Below, piece by piece: positions 55,782-64,000 of a stretch of DNA of 64,000 nt. The first letter of the stretch is position 1. Every line of letters begins with the position of its first letter. The stretch is from Burkholderiaceae bacterium (GTDB taxonomy: Bacteria; Pseudomonadota; Gammaproteobacteria; Burkholderiales; Burkholderiaceae_F): NCBI GenBank assembly GCA_019236735.1, contig JAFAIM010000026.1:111233-175232 (forward strand), read 5' to 3'. Below the pieces are notes generated by a model. That model saw nothing but the letters and a program-made list of their open reading frames with translations. It ran no database searches and was not told where the DNA came from. A program made the translations under genes and the position numbers.

Positions 55782-56417
55782 CTAGCGCTTGCGCCAGACG
55801 CTGGCCAGCCACGGTTGCTGGTCGCGGGGCAACCCGGCTGGCCGATAGAAGTGCTCAAGTTCCTGGAAGCCGGCACTGGACAGGTAGCGACGCCAGGTTT
55901 CCAGGTCGTGATACACGCCGTAACGACCGCGGTTCCAGCCTTCTTCATTATCGCCGTGAGGGTTGGAGCTGAACAGCACACCGCCGGGCTTCAGAGTGGC
56001 GCGCAACTGATGCAGTATGCGCGGCAGCTCCTGGGATGGCACGTGAAACAGCGAAGCATTCGCGAAGATACCGTCGAAGTACTCGCCCGGCAGGTCGAGC
56101 TTGAGAAAATCTTGCTGCCACACTTCGCAGCCGTAGTCGTTGCGTGCCATGGTGGCAAATTCGGCGGCGCCGTCAAGGCCGATCACAGTGTGGCCCAGGC
56201 TGGCGAAGGTCCTTAGGTCGCGTCCCGGTCCGCATCCAAAGTCGAGAATCGTAAACGGAGGCTCCGCCCGGATGTGGCGCAACAACGCATCGACGTTCTG
56301 CCGAACATCGTGGTCCCGCGTACCCGCGCGGAACGCGTCCGCGTGCTGATCGTAGTGCGCGAGCGTTGCCGCAGCGATCAAATCGAGCTCGTGCGGCCCA
56401 AAGTGCTTTGCCGGCAT
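55782..56417 (-). CDS. Class I SAM-dependent methyltransferase
   Basis: 211 residues. Motif I is 'FTILDFGCGPGRDLRTF', the acidic motif II region is 'VIGLDGAAEF', and 'FDGIFANASLFHVP' and 'LKPGGVLFSSNP' are the post-I and motif III segments. It resembles TehB/UbiE-like small-molecule methyltransferases. Substrate unknown. It is convergent with the O-methyltransferase remnant. Confidence 0.88.
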   Translation of the reverse strand: MPAKHFGPHELDLIAAATLAHYDQHADAFRAGTRDHDVRQNVDALLRHIRAEPPFTILDFGCGPGRDLRTFASLGHTVIGLDGAAEFATMARNDYGCEVWQQDFLKLDLPGEYFDGIFANASLFHVPSQELPRILHQLRATLKPGGVLFSSNPHGDNEEGWNRGRYGVYHDLETWRRYLSSAGFQELEHFYRPAGLPRDQQPWLASVWRKR

Positions 56418-56714
56418 CGAGACGGTATCAACCCATCGACAGGGGTTGGTGATAGCGCAGGAGCGAGGGATACCTGGCTTGCCAGCCGTAGCTGCGCAGC
56501 AGCGAGCAGCGAAAATTTACCACCAAAGGTCAGATAATTTCGCCTAGTTTCGTCCGATGAGGGCAAAGCCGCTCTCACGCAGAAGCCTAGTGCATGGTCG
56601 CTCGTGAGATTCAACTACTGGACGATCGCTCAGGACGCGCTGCCTCGGAGTGCACGCAGCTACGAGGTCCTGCACGTCTCCGCCACGGGTCCCGATGCGC
56701 TGACCGAGACCTGA
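56418..56714. other. Gap without a recognised gene
   Basis: About 300 bases between the methyltransferase start and the kinase stop. They include an AT-richer patch near 56505-56545 ('aaaatttaccaccaaagg' and 'ataatttcgcc'), which could be a promoter for the minus-strand methyltransferase. Short frames exist on both strands, but none shows a motif I trust. Confidence 0.4.
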
Positions 56715-59399
56715 TCAATCAGCCGCTTCGAGCTTGTCGAGGCCGATCTTGCGATAAAACGCCTCGAACCGCGGGTCGCCTCGCAGGTTCGCCAGCGAGG
56801 GATCCATCTTCAGCCAGCGCACGAGCGTGGAGTGGTGTTCGTAGGTCCGATCGAGCCAGCGGAAGGCCGCGTCCCGATCGCTACGGGAAGCGTAGACCTG
56901 CGCAAGCTCGTAGCTGCTCTGGTCCGGGTGGCGCTCGAGTTCGCGAACGAGTCGATCCGCTTCTTCCCGTCGGCCCATGGCCCAATCGACGATCGCCAAG
57001 GCCTCATTGCGAGCATCCTCGTCAACCTCTTGGCCCGCGGCCTGAAGGGCCTGCGAGAACTCGCCCTTGCGGGCGAGGGCCGTAGCAAGGCTGGCGTAGC
57101 CGTCGACGAACTTCGGACTGGCGAGCACGAGGTCCCGAAGGACGGCGATGGCTTCGTCGCGCCGCCCGGCTTGCTCCAGAGCGAATGCGAGTAGGTTCAT
57201 GGCGCCTGGACTGATGGGATCGTGGTCGAGGACTCGGCGAAGGTTCAAGATCGCCTCGTCGTAATGTCCAAGCATCAGGGCGATCTGCGATTGCAGCCCA
57301 GCCTCGAAACGCGAGTCGCCGGAATCAAGGCTGCGCACCTGATCGAGGTCGCGACGAAGCGCGGGCCAGTCCCATTTGTGCATGTGGATATCGCCCCGCA
57401 AATAGTACGGCGCAGGGTAGCGCGGATCGATCTCGATGGCGCGATCCAGCGCCGCCTGCATCTGCGGAATGGCTTGCGCTGGCGAAATCAAGCCCGCCGC
57501 CGCTTGAATGCCGATTTCCTGGGCAAGACCGACAAGCGCCGGTGCGTATTGCGGATCCGATTCGAGGCTGTCGCGGTACAGACGCAGGGACCGTTCGATG
57601 TCCTCCCGCCGCCGCGTGTAGGCCAAATAGCGCGCCCGCAGGTACAGATTGTAGGCACGAGCGTTCCGTGCCGATCGGGTCATGGACGCAGGCTGTGCGA
57701 CGGCAGCGATGTGGAACGTCGAAGCGAGGCAGGCTGCGATCTCGTCGCGTAGCGGCGCCAGATCATCGCCCGAGGCCTGGAACGGACGAGCCCAGATTTC
57801 GGCGCCATCGGACCCGCGCAGGAGCCGGGCGGACACGATGAGTCGACCGCCGGCTGGATCGACGTCGCCAAGAAGCAGCTCCGACACCCCGAGCTTGTGG
57901 GCAATATTCCGGGGATCGTCGGAGGAATCGCGGAACCGGAACGAGGAGTTTCGCGCAATGACGCGAAGGCCGGGATACAGGCCGATCCGGTCGATAAGCT
58001 CTTCCGTCAAGCCGTCGGCGAGATACATTTGGCCTGGGTCCGATCCGCGAAGCCGGAACGGCAGGACGGCGATCGACCGAACCTTCATCGGGCCGGTCTC
58101 TAGCGCCGGGGCCGAGGATGATCCGGCTTGCTCGAGCGCTGCGTTCGAACCAGGGCGTGTGGCAACAACCAGAAGCCCGACCGTGCATGCTGCTAGGAAC
58201 GCCCCCACGGCGATGCGATGACGGATCGAGAACCGGAGCAATCCTTCGAGAACGGCCGGCCGGTGGGCGAGTACGGCATCGCCGGCCTGGAAGCGGCGCA
58301 AGTCCGCACCCAACTCGGCCGCGCTAGCGTAGCGATCGGAGGGATCGACGGCGAGAGCCTTGCAGACGATCCGTTCGAGGTCACCACGGATAGCGCGGGC
58401 AAGATCTTCCGCCGTTGTCGAACGCTGTGAAGCGGCGTTCGCGTCGATCTGTTCGCTCGGGCGAAGAGTAGAGAGACCAGCGAGCGCAAGCTGCCACTGC
58501 GCCACCGCAGCGCCTGCCGGTACCGGTCGCGGGCGACGCCCTGTCAGCAACTCATAGAGCAGCACCCCGAGCGAGTAAATGTCGGAGCGCACCCCGATCG
58601 GATCTCCTCGCAGGGCCTCGGGGCTCGCATATTCGGGGGTCATCGCACGCCCGAACGAGCGCGTGAGCTCGGAGGCTTCATCCGCACGCAACAATCCGGC
58701 GACGCCGAAATCCAGCAGCTTGACCTGGCCGTCGTCGCCGACCAGGATGTTCGAAGGCTTCAGATCCCGATGGACCACTCCCTTTCGATTGGCGTGATCC
58801 ACGGCGTCGACGATCTGCAGCAGCAGTGCGAGCCGGGCCCGCAACCCCAACTTCCTCGCGTCGCACCACTTCGTGATCGGTTGGCCCGGCACGTATTCCA
58901 TCGCGAGGAACGGAGTACCGGCTGCGTCGACCCCCGCGTCGAACAGGAGCGCGATGTTTGGATGCGCGAGTTGGGCCAGGATGTCCCGCTCGCGAAGGAA
59001 TCGCTGCTCGAGATCTTGCCGCAGGTACGGCAGGATCGGCATCTTGAGGGCGACCTCTCGACGGAATCCGCCGTGCGCCGGCGTGGCGAGCCAGACATCG
59101 GCCATGCCACCCGAGCCGAGATGACGCACCAATCGGTAGGGGCCGACGGTCGAGCCAGGGGCGAGGCCGCCCGGCTTCGCGCCCTCGTCCTCGTCGTTTC
59201 CGAAAGGCGGTAGCGACTCGAGGGCTTGTACTGAGCCACCGGTCGCGACCTGCTCGAGCGCCCGGCGAAGGTGCACCGCGAGATCCCGGTGTTCGTCCCC
59301 GAGGGAATCGATCCATGGACCGCGCGCCACCTCGTCCAGACGCAATGCCTGGTCCACGAGGGGAGCCAGGCGAACCAGTTGGGGAGCGGCGAGCGGCAT
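56715..59399 (-). CDS. Ser/Thr protein kinase with TolB-like and TPR domains
   Basis: 894 residues from the ATG at 59399, 16 bp after the sigma gene. An N-terminal helical region (1-85) is followed by a kinase domain with Gly loop 'LGSGGMADVW' (from 94), K119 in 'VALKM', 'HRDLKPSN' (H210-R211-D212) and DFG at 230, all intact, so it should be active. A membrane helix follows at about 435-452. The external part has a TolB/FlgO-like domain ('SIAVLPFRLRGSDPGQMYLA', 'DGLTEELIDRI') and tetratricopeptide repeats. It is cotranscribed with an ECF sigma gene, a pairing I recall with this sigma subgroup. Confidence 0.92.
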   Translation of the reverse strand: MPLAAPQLVRLAPLVDQALRLDEVARGPWIDSLGDEHRDLAVHLRRALEQVATGGSVQALESLPPFGNDEDEGAKPGGLAPGSTVGPYRLVRHLGSGGMADVWLATPAHGGFRREVALKMPILPYLRQDLEQRFLRERDILAQLAHPNIALLFDAGVDAAGTPFLAMEYVPGQPITKWCDARKLGLRARLALLLQIVDAVDHANRKGVVHRDLKPSNILVGDDGQVKLLDFGVAGLLRADEASELTRSFGRAMTPEYASPEALRGDPIGVRSDIYSLGVLLYELLTGRRPRPVPAGAAVAQWQLALAGLSTLRPSEQIDANAASQRSTTAEDLARAIRGDLERIVCKALAVDPSDRYASAAELGADLRRFQAGDAVLAHRPAVLEGLLRFSIRHRIAVGAFLAACTVGLLVVATRPGSNAALEQAGSSSAPALETGPMKVRSIAVLPFRLRGSDPGQMYLADGLTEELIDRIGLYPGLRVIARNSSFRFRDSSDDPRNIAHKLGVSELLLGDVDPAGGRLIVSARLLRGSDGAEIWARPFQASGDDLAPLRDEIAACLASTFHIAAVAQPASMTRSARNARAYNLYLRARYLAYTRRREDIERSLRLYRDSLESDPQYAPALVGLAQEIGIQAAAGLISPAQAIPQMQAALDRAIEIDPRYPAPYYLRGDIHMHKWDWPALRRDLDQVRSLDSGDSRFEAGLQSQIALMLGHYDEAILNLRRVLDHDPISPGAMNLLAFALEQAGRRDEAIAVLRDLVLASPKFVDGYASLATALARKGEFSQALQAAGQEVDEDARNEALAIVDWAMGRREEADRLVRELERHPDQSSYELAQVYASRSDRDAAFRWLDRTYEHHSTLVRWLKMDPSLANLRGDPRFEAFYRKIGLDKLEAAD

Positions 59400-59415
59400 C
59401 CGGTTGAGGGTGCGC

Positions 59416-59982
59416 CTACTGCATGGCGGCGATAAGAAGCACCCGGGCCTTCTCCCAGTCCCGACGCACCGTGCGCACTGAGACCCCGAGGCTTTGAGCG
59501 ATTTCCTTGTCTTCAAAACCGCCGAAGTAGCGCATCTGGGCGACCTGCGCCAAGCGCGGATCGGCGTCTTCGAGTACCCCGAGAGCCTCGTGCACGCGCA
59601 GGACGATCTGCTCTCCCTCGGCGACGTTGCCTCCGGCGACCTCGGCTTCGATCTGCGTCGACCAGGGGACCCCTTCTACGTGACCGCCGCGCTTGCGCGC
59701 GAGTCGCTGCTCGGCGCTGTTCACGATGATGGAGCGCATCACCTTCGAGGCGTATGCAAAGAACGCGCCGCGGTCCTGCGAACGCAGGTCGGCCGAGCGG
59801 GCAAGGCGCAGGTAGGCCTCGTGCACGAGCGACGTCGTCTGCAGCAGGGTATTGCGCCCCCCGACGCGCAGGCGCGCATGCGCCAGTCGCCGCAGATCAC
59901 CGTAAGCAGCCGCGAACAGTCCGTCCTCGGCCGCGGCTTCGCCGGCGCGCACTTGCGAGAAAGCTTCGGTCGTCTGGTTCAT
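59416..59982 (-). CDS. ECF-type RNA polymerase sigma factor
   Basis: 188 residues from the ATG at 59982. Region 2 has 'LFAAAYGDLRRLAHARLR' and 'TTSLVHEAYLRLARSA'; region 4 has 'QVAQMRYFGGFEDKEIAQSL' and the helix-turn-helix 'GVSVRTVRRDWEKAR'. It resembles the TIGR02999-type ECF subgroup, often found with Ser/Thr kinases. No anti-sigma gene is seen, so the kinase may control it (inference). It is the first gene of the sigma-kinase unit. Confidence 0.92.
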   Translation of the reverse strand: MNQTTEAFSQVRAGEAAAEDGLFAAAYGDLRRLAHARLRVGGRNTLLQTTSLVHEAYLRLARSADLRSQDRGAFFAYASKVMRSIIVNSAEQRLARKRGGHVEGVPWSTQIEAEVAGGNVAEGEQIVLRVHEALGVLEDADPRLAQVAQMRYFGGFEDKEIAQSLGVSVRTVRRDWEKARVLLIAAMQ

Positions 59983-60256
59983 CGCGCACTGTTCGAGGCA
60001 GCGGGACCGCCCCGACAAAAAATATCCCAGTGCGTCGAAACGAAACCTTGCTTAAGTCGCGCCCCCGACGAGCGGACGAACGGCAAGTGGAAAGCATCCT
60101 CATGATATTCCAGCGTTTTCCTCGAGCTGTGACCGATCCAATCTCGGGTTATTCCCATCCCGCGCATGCGGGGTGTCCCGCTTGGCTGTTTGCGTCCGCC
60201 GATCCTGTCTTTCCCCACAGGAGAGACGCACGCCGGTCCACATGGGAGATGGAATC
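59983..60256. promoter_or_regulatory. Divergent promoter region, sigma unit / haem protein
   Basis: 274 bases between the ECF sigma start and the exported haem protein start. No gene is seen. The plus-strand start is preceded by 'acatgggagatggaatc', a usable ribosome binding site. I cannot identify promoter boxes with confidence; ECF control of the divergent gene is a hypothesis. Confidence 0.4.
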
Positions 60257-62569
60257 ATGAAGGCACGTTTGTTCAAGCACGCAGCGGCATTGGTACTGGG
60301 TTCGCTTTGCTTCGTGCCCGTCTTGCCGGAAGCAACGGCTGCCACGACGCCACCGGTCGTCACCCTGACCGTGTCCGCAAGCGACCCGCACAAACTGCCG
60401 CTTCACTATCAGTGGAAATCGACTGATGGATCGATCAGTCCTGCCAATGCGGACGTGAAAACGGTGACGTGGACGCTGCCCAACGGGCCGGGAATCCACT
60501 TTGCCTACGTTCTCGTGTCCAACCGCCAGGGCGGGTACATAGAGCGACGATTCGTCGTCAACACGGACACGATCGGAACCGCGCGCGTGACTACTCCGAT
60601 CGTAAATCTCGCGGCTCCTGCAGTGTCCCTGCCGGCCGGCAACGTTTATCGCGCCTGGGCGGTCAACGGCGGGGCGACTCTGGGTGCGGACTTCGTTCCC
60701 GCCTATGCCGCCAATGCCCTGGTCTACGTCCTCGACACCGTCACGCGGCAGCGCATTCCAGCGTCGGGCACGATCCAGGCCGATGTAAAGGGGCAATACG
60801 TCGTGCCGGGGCTTTTGGCGGGGCACGCGTACGAAGCGAACTGCTCGTTCGACGGTGGTGCGACCTTCGTCAATTGCACGTCGGGAGCCAACCAGCCGAA
60901 CTACTTCCAGATGCCCTCCAGCCCCGCGACCGCCTGGACCGACTACGGATGGAATACCGCCGCGGAGGGCGGTGAGTTCTCCCCCGTGGCCTACAGCGGG
61001 AGCCTGGTGCTCAGCGACGGCAGCCCTTGCGGGACTGTGAACGAATTCTTCAACACGATTTCGCTCCCGACAGCCACGTTGCGCAACGCGGCGGGGACGC
61101 AGCTCGCGACCTCGACGATCAGCCCATCCGGGGTCTGGTCGCTTCCGTACAAAAGCACTGCGTACTCGATCCTGCTGAAATGCGAACAGGCCCCCGCGAT
61201 CACCCTGCTGGTCGGATCAGCGAACGGGTTTACGACGTTCACGATCGCGGGGTCCGCCCCACCGACGATCGACCCGGACCCGACCAAGTCGACCGCGACC
61301 GCCGTTATCGGCGGCAAGGTAACGTCCGTCGGCAAGATCCAGGAGCCGTTTTCCGGCGGCTTCGCATCCGATACCGTCCCGGCATCTGACGCCTTCCTCG
61401 CGGAACAGGGTCTGGACTCGGCGGTGTCGGCCTGCCAGTACTACGTGGCGATCGGTGCCGTCCAGCGTTGCAATTCGGATGGAAGCTTTGCTGGCTCCGT
61501 CATCGGTTTCGAGGATTGGAAGCGCCAAGTCCAGATCGACGACCATGCAAGCACGACCGTCTACAGCGCGGTCTACATCAACAAGGCCGACCTCAATCTG
61601 ACGCGGGTCCATCATTCGGTGTCGTACGGACCTACGGCGACCGCGGCGTACGTCTGCAATTATCTCGGGTACAACATCGGCTCCACGACTTTGAACTCGC
61701 TCGTCTCCCCGAGCGACGTCACGAACTTCCTGGCGCCCGATCTGAACGATCAAACGACGCTGGTCGATCCGCCCATCGCGAATGCCGCCGCGGGCGATTA
61801 CGCGAAGGACGGCGCATCGGGCAAGGACCTCGTCGCCTGCGTCGCGATGCAGTGGGGCACCCACCCCAATGTCAATGGCGGAACAACTCCCTTCACGTCC
61901 TTCCTGATCTTCGGTCCGAGCGGGGAGTTGCTTCCCTCCGTGAATCTCGACATTCGACGCGAGAAGTACGTGCCCGGCACCTGCGTGGTCTGCCACGGCG
62001 GCGACCGCTACGCGGGGCGCTTCCAGCCTCATCAGAATCCGGATATCGGCGCCCACTTCATTCCCTACGATGTCGGCAATTTCCTGTTCTCGAAATCGAT
62101 CGTGTCCCTCACCAAGGCCAACCAGCAGACGGCGATCTACCACCTGAACCAGAACGTCCTGAACACCGGACCGACGCCCCAAGCGGCCGAGCTGATCCGT
62201 GGCTGGTATGCGGCCGGCACCGTGCAGAACGAGAACTTCGTCCCTGCCGAATACAGCACCGCCTCGACGGATGCCGTGAACTTCTACCGCGACGTGCAGG
62301 CACGAAGCTGCCGCGGCTGCCACATCACCCAGATCGAGGCATTCGACTGGGAGCACCCCGCGAATTTCGGCAATCTGATTGACGGGAGGGACACGGTCTG
62401 CAACGGGGCCGGTTCGGGGTGGCGCGGGCACTCCATGCCCAATTCGCTGATCACGATGAACCGCTTCTGGCTGTCGCACAACAATTCGGCGAACCTCCCC
62501 GACCAGGTGGCGCTCTTCGACAAGTTCCCGGGTCTGCCCCAGGGGGCGAATTGCGTGAACAACAAGTAA
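60257..62569 (+). CDS. Large exported protein with two c-type haem motifs
   Basis: 770 residues from the ATG at 60257. A signal peptide ('MKARLFKHAAALVLGSLCFV' onward) ends near residue 33 ('ATA|ATTPP'). Residues 35-110 look like a PKD/Ig-like beta domain ('LPLHYQWKSTDGSISPANAD'), followed by further beta-rich repeats. The C-terminal third holds the haem motifs C576-V-V-C-H580 and C685-R-G-C-H689, with nearby HP/HF residues as possible axial ligands. It is probably a periplasmic or surface electron-transfer protein; partners are not seen. It diverges from the sigma-kinase unit. A 6-bp palindrome (62571-62584) follows the stop. Confidence 0.8.
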   Translation: MKARLFKHAAALVLGSLCFVPVLPEATAATTPPVVTLTVSASDPHKLPLHYQWKSTDGSISPANADVKTVTWTLPNGPGIHFAYVLVSNRQGGYIERRFVVNTDTIGTARVTTPIVNLAAPAVSLPAGNVYRAWAVNGGATLGADFVPAYAANALVYVLDTVTRQRIPASGTIQADVKGQYVVPGLLAGHAYEANCSFDGGATFVNCTSGANQPNYFQMPSSPATAWTDYGWNTAAEGGEFSPVAYSGSLVLSDGSPCGTVNEFFNTISLPTATLRNAAGTQLATSTISPSGVWSLPYKSTAYSILLKCEQAPAITLLVGSANGFTTFTIAGSAPPTIDPDPTKSTATAVIGGKVTSVGKIQEPFSGGFASDTVPASDAFLAEQGLDSAVSACQYYVAIGAVQRCNSDGSFAGSVIGFEDWKRQVQIDDHASTTVYSAVYINKADLNLTRVHHSVSYGPTATAAYVCNYLGYNIGSTTLNSLVSPSDVTNFLAPDLNDQTTLVDPPIANAAAGDYAKDGASGKDLVACVAMQWGTHPNVNGGTTPFTSFLIFGPSGELLPSVNLDIRREKYVPGTCVVCHGGDRYAGRFQPHQNPDIGAHFIPYDVGNFLFSKSIVSLTKANQQTAIYHLNQNVLNTGPTPQAAELIRGWYAAGTVQNENFVPAEYSTASTDAVNFYRDVQARSCRGCHITQIEAFDWEHPANFGNLIDGRDTVCNGAGSGWRGHSMPNSLITMNRFWLSHNNSANLPDQVALFDKFPGLPQGANCVNNK

Positions 62570-62609
62570 GGTCCGGAACCGGACATCCGACGTGGGTCGA
62601 GGAGGTTCT

Positions 62610-62810
62610 TCAGAATCGCTTGAGCCGAATAGCTTGAGCCGCCGTTCCGCAGAAATGAGATTGGACACGCTCGATGGTCGCTTTCTCGTCGGCGCCGAGA
62701 TCGCCACGCGCAGTGGCCGCGCATGGACCGATCAGAAGGCCGACGACGACGAGCCAGAGCAATCCGGAAAGGAATCGCTGAACCAAGCAGCTTGGTCGCG
62801 TGCGGAACAC
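62610..62810 (-). CDS. Hypothetical small exported peptide
   Basis: 66 residues from a GTG 18 bp downstream of the ptsI stop. It has a hydrophobic signal-like segment ('FLSGLLWLVVVGLLIGPCAA') and a short tail with one cysteine. No homology is recognised, and it may not be real. The surrounding 62570-62828 stretch shows nothing else. Confidence 0.3.
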   Translation of the reverse strand: MFRTRPSCLVQRFLSGLLWLVVVGLLIGPCAATARGDLGADEKATIERVQSHFCGTAAQAIRLKRF

Positions 62811-62828
62811 ATGGTTGCGAGCAAAACA

Positions 62829-64000
62829 TCAATTCCAAATCGCCATCCTGACAAGTTCGGCATCCTTGCACTTTAGCGCGCGCACGGCGTGGGCTTCGGC
62901 TTCGCGGCTGTCGAGCGTTCGGATGCGCTGTCGCACCCAGGTACTGGCGGCCGGACTCATGCTGAGTTGTCGGATCCCGAGCCCGATCAGCAGACCGGCC
63001 ACCGCCGGGTTCGCCGCCGCTTCTCCGCACACCGAGATCGCTTTGCCCGCCCTTTCGCCGGCATCGGCCACGAGCTTGATCGCCCTGAGTACCGCTGGAT
63101 GCAACACGGTGTGGTGCTCGATCACGTCGAAGGCGTTTCGATCGGCGGCAAGAATGAACTGTGTCAGATCGTTCGTTCCGACGCTCGCGAAATCCGCCAG
63201 TTCCAGGATGTCGTGGATCGTCAGCACGGCAGCGGGCGTCTCGATCATCGCGCCGATCTTCGGCCGCTGCCGCAAGTGTTCGTCCCGGGCAAGCTTTTCG
63301 ATGGCCGAGCGCGCGGCGCTGAAATCCGCCGCACCGAGCACCATGGGGAGCAGGACACGCACCTCCCGATGCGAGGCGGCGACTGCCAAAATCGCTCGGA
63401 TCTGCGTCTCGAACAAAGCGCGCCCCTCTGTCAACGAGAAACGCAATCCCCGGAGACCCAGCATGGGGTTTGCCTCGTGATGGGAGCCGAGGAATCGCGG
63501 AAACTTGTCACCTCCCAGGTCCAGTGTCCGAATCACCAGGGGACGCCCGTCCAAGCGGCGGGCGGCATCCTCGTAAGCGGTTCGATGTTTTTCGAACGTA
63601 GGAGCTTCCGCTTCGTTTAGGAACAGGTATTCCGTGCGAAACAGACCCACACCGTCGAGGCCGTGATCCACGGCGTCCATTGCCTCCGCGGCCCGGCCGA
63701 TATTTGCATACAGTCCGATCGTGGCCCCGTCGAGCGTGGCGGCGACGAGACCGTCTTCCGATATGGCAACAGACTGTCCCTGATCGCAGCGTTGTGCTCT
63801 CAGGGAGAAGCCCTCCGCTTCTTCCGGCGGTGGATCGACCGAAACGACCCCCAAGGCGCCATCGACGAGCAACTCTGCACCGGGTCGGATAAGCGTGGCC
63901 GCGTCAGAGACACCGGTGATGGCCGGGATCGCCAACGCCCGCGCGAGGATGGCCGCGTGGCCTGTCGTGCCCCCGCGCTCGGTCACGATGGCAGCGAGGT
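62829..64000 (-). CDS. ptsI: Phosphoenolpyruvate-protein phosphotransferase (EI), C-terminal part
   Basis: The frame is open to the right edge, so the gene starts beyond the window; about 390 residues are present. The phosphorylated His is in 'ERGGTTGHAAILARALAIP', and the PEP-binding domain carries 'DGVGLFRTEYLFL', 'RTLDLGGDKFPRFLG', 'FASVGTNDLTQFILAADRN' and the Cys motif 'VCGEAA'. Enzyme I starts the PTS phosphorelay by moving phosphate from PEP to HPr. The C-terminus after 'CKDAELVRM' is short. Confidence 0.94.
   Translation of the reverse strand, partial: LAAIVTERGGTTGHAAILARALAIPAITGVSDAATLIRPGAELLVDGALGVVSVDPPPEEAEGFSLRAQRCDQGQSVAISEDGLVAATLDGATIGLYANIGRAAEAMDAVDHGLDGVGLFRTEYLFLNEAEAPTFEKHRTAYEDAARRLDGRPLVIRTLDLGGDKFPRFLGSHHEANPMLGLRGLRFSLTEGRALFETQIRAILAVAASHREVRVLLPMVLGAADFSAARSAIEKLARDEHLRQRPKIGAMIETPAAVLTIHDILELADFASVGTNDLTQFILAADRNAFDVIEHHTVLHPAVLRAIKLVADAGERAGKAISVCGEAAANPAVAGLLIGLGIRQLSMSPAASTWVRQRIRTLDSREAEAHAVRALKCKDAELVRMAIWN

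Noticed and set aside
55695..56216. Continuation of the O-methyltransferase frame to 56216
   Set aside because: Past 55694 there is no family similarity and the frame is antisense to an intact methyltransferase gene.
56533..56714. Short plus-strand frames before the kinase stop
   Set aside because: One frame of about 58 codons looks protein-like, but it has no start codon of note, no homology I recognise and no ribosome binding site.

Overview
The window is a GC-rich chromosomal stretch, almost certainly from a betaproteobacterium (Burkholderiales-like). This is inferred from composition and gene neighbourhoods: holA-proA, pilT/pilU next to yggS-proC, and ridA-recG-ubiA. I see no rRNA, tRNA, CRISPR array, transposase or phage genes. 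Coding is dense, with many 4-base start/stop overlaps.

Left part (1-12 kb) is housekeeping: the end of holA (DNA polymerase III delta), proA, a HemJ/CopD-type membrane protein, an RlmL-type rRNA methyltransferase, the twitching ATPases pilU and pilT (minus strand), then yggS-proC (plus). A minus-strand run ridA-recG-ubiA ends in a truncated uracil-DNA glycosylase gene. A perfect 26-bp inverted repeat lies between ridA and the next gene.

12.1-29.1 kb is one long MSHA-type type IV pilus locus: mshE, G, A, C, D, O, P, Q, I, a pilN-like gene, J, K, L, M, N. The gene order is a circular permutation of the classical msh order as I recall it. MshQ is unusual: a Chlamydia-Pmp-like beta-helix sits where other MshQ proteins have different N-terminal domains. 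The pilin genes are flanked by strong RNA hairpins. MshE carries a c-di-GMP-type MshEN domain, and a degenerate GGDEF/EAL protein is encoded convergently at the far end, so c-di-GMP control of the pilus is likely.

30-41 kb holds a small HAD phosphatase-like gene, the K+ transporter kup, a MobA-like nucleotidyltransferase, a patatin-Omp85 outer-membrane protein, and a complete Liv-type ABC importer (binding protein, livH, M, G, F).

41-56.4 kb is accessory. It has a group II PLP amino-acid decarboxylase followed in the same frame by a PARP-type zinc-finger protein, and a Rieske oxygenase. It also has a DUF4153 membrane protein, a small periplasmic protein with a TonB receptor, a DCC/dehydrogenase/DUF2269 operon with a 19-bp tandem repeat over its start, and a GST. 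Decayed genes (a frameshifted SnoaL-like gene and an O-methyltransferase fragment) and a TolB-like/TPR membrane protein lie here too.

56.7-62.6 kb carries an ECF sigma factor and a Ser/Thr kinase with a TolB-like/TPR tail. They diverge from a large exported protein with two c-type haem motifs. The window ends in the C-terminal part of ptsI.
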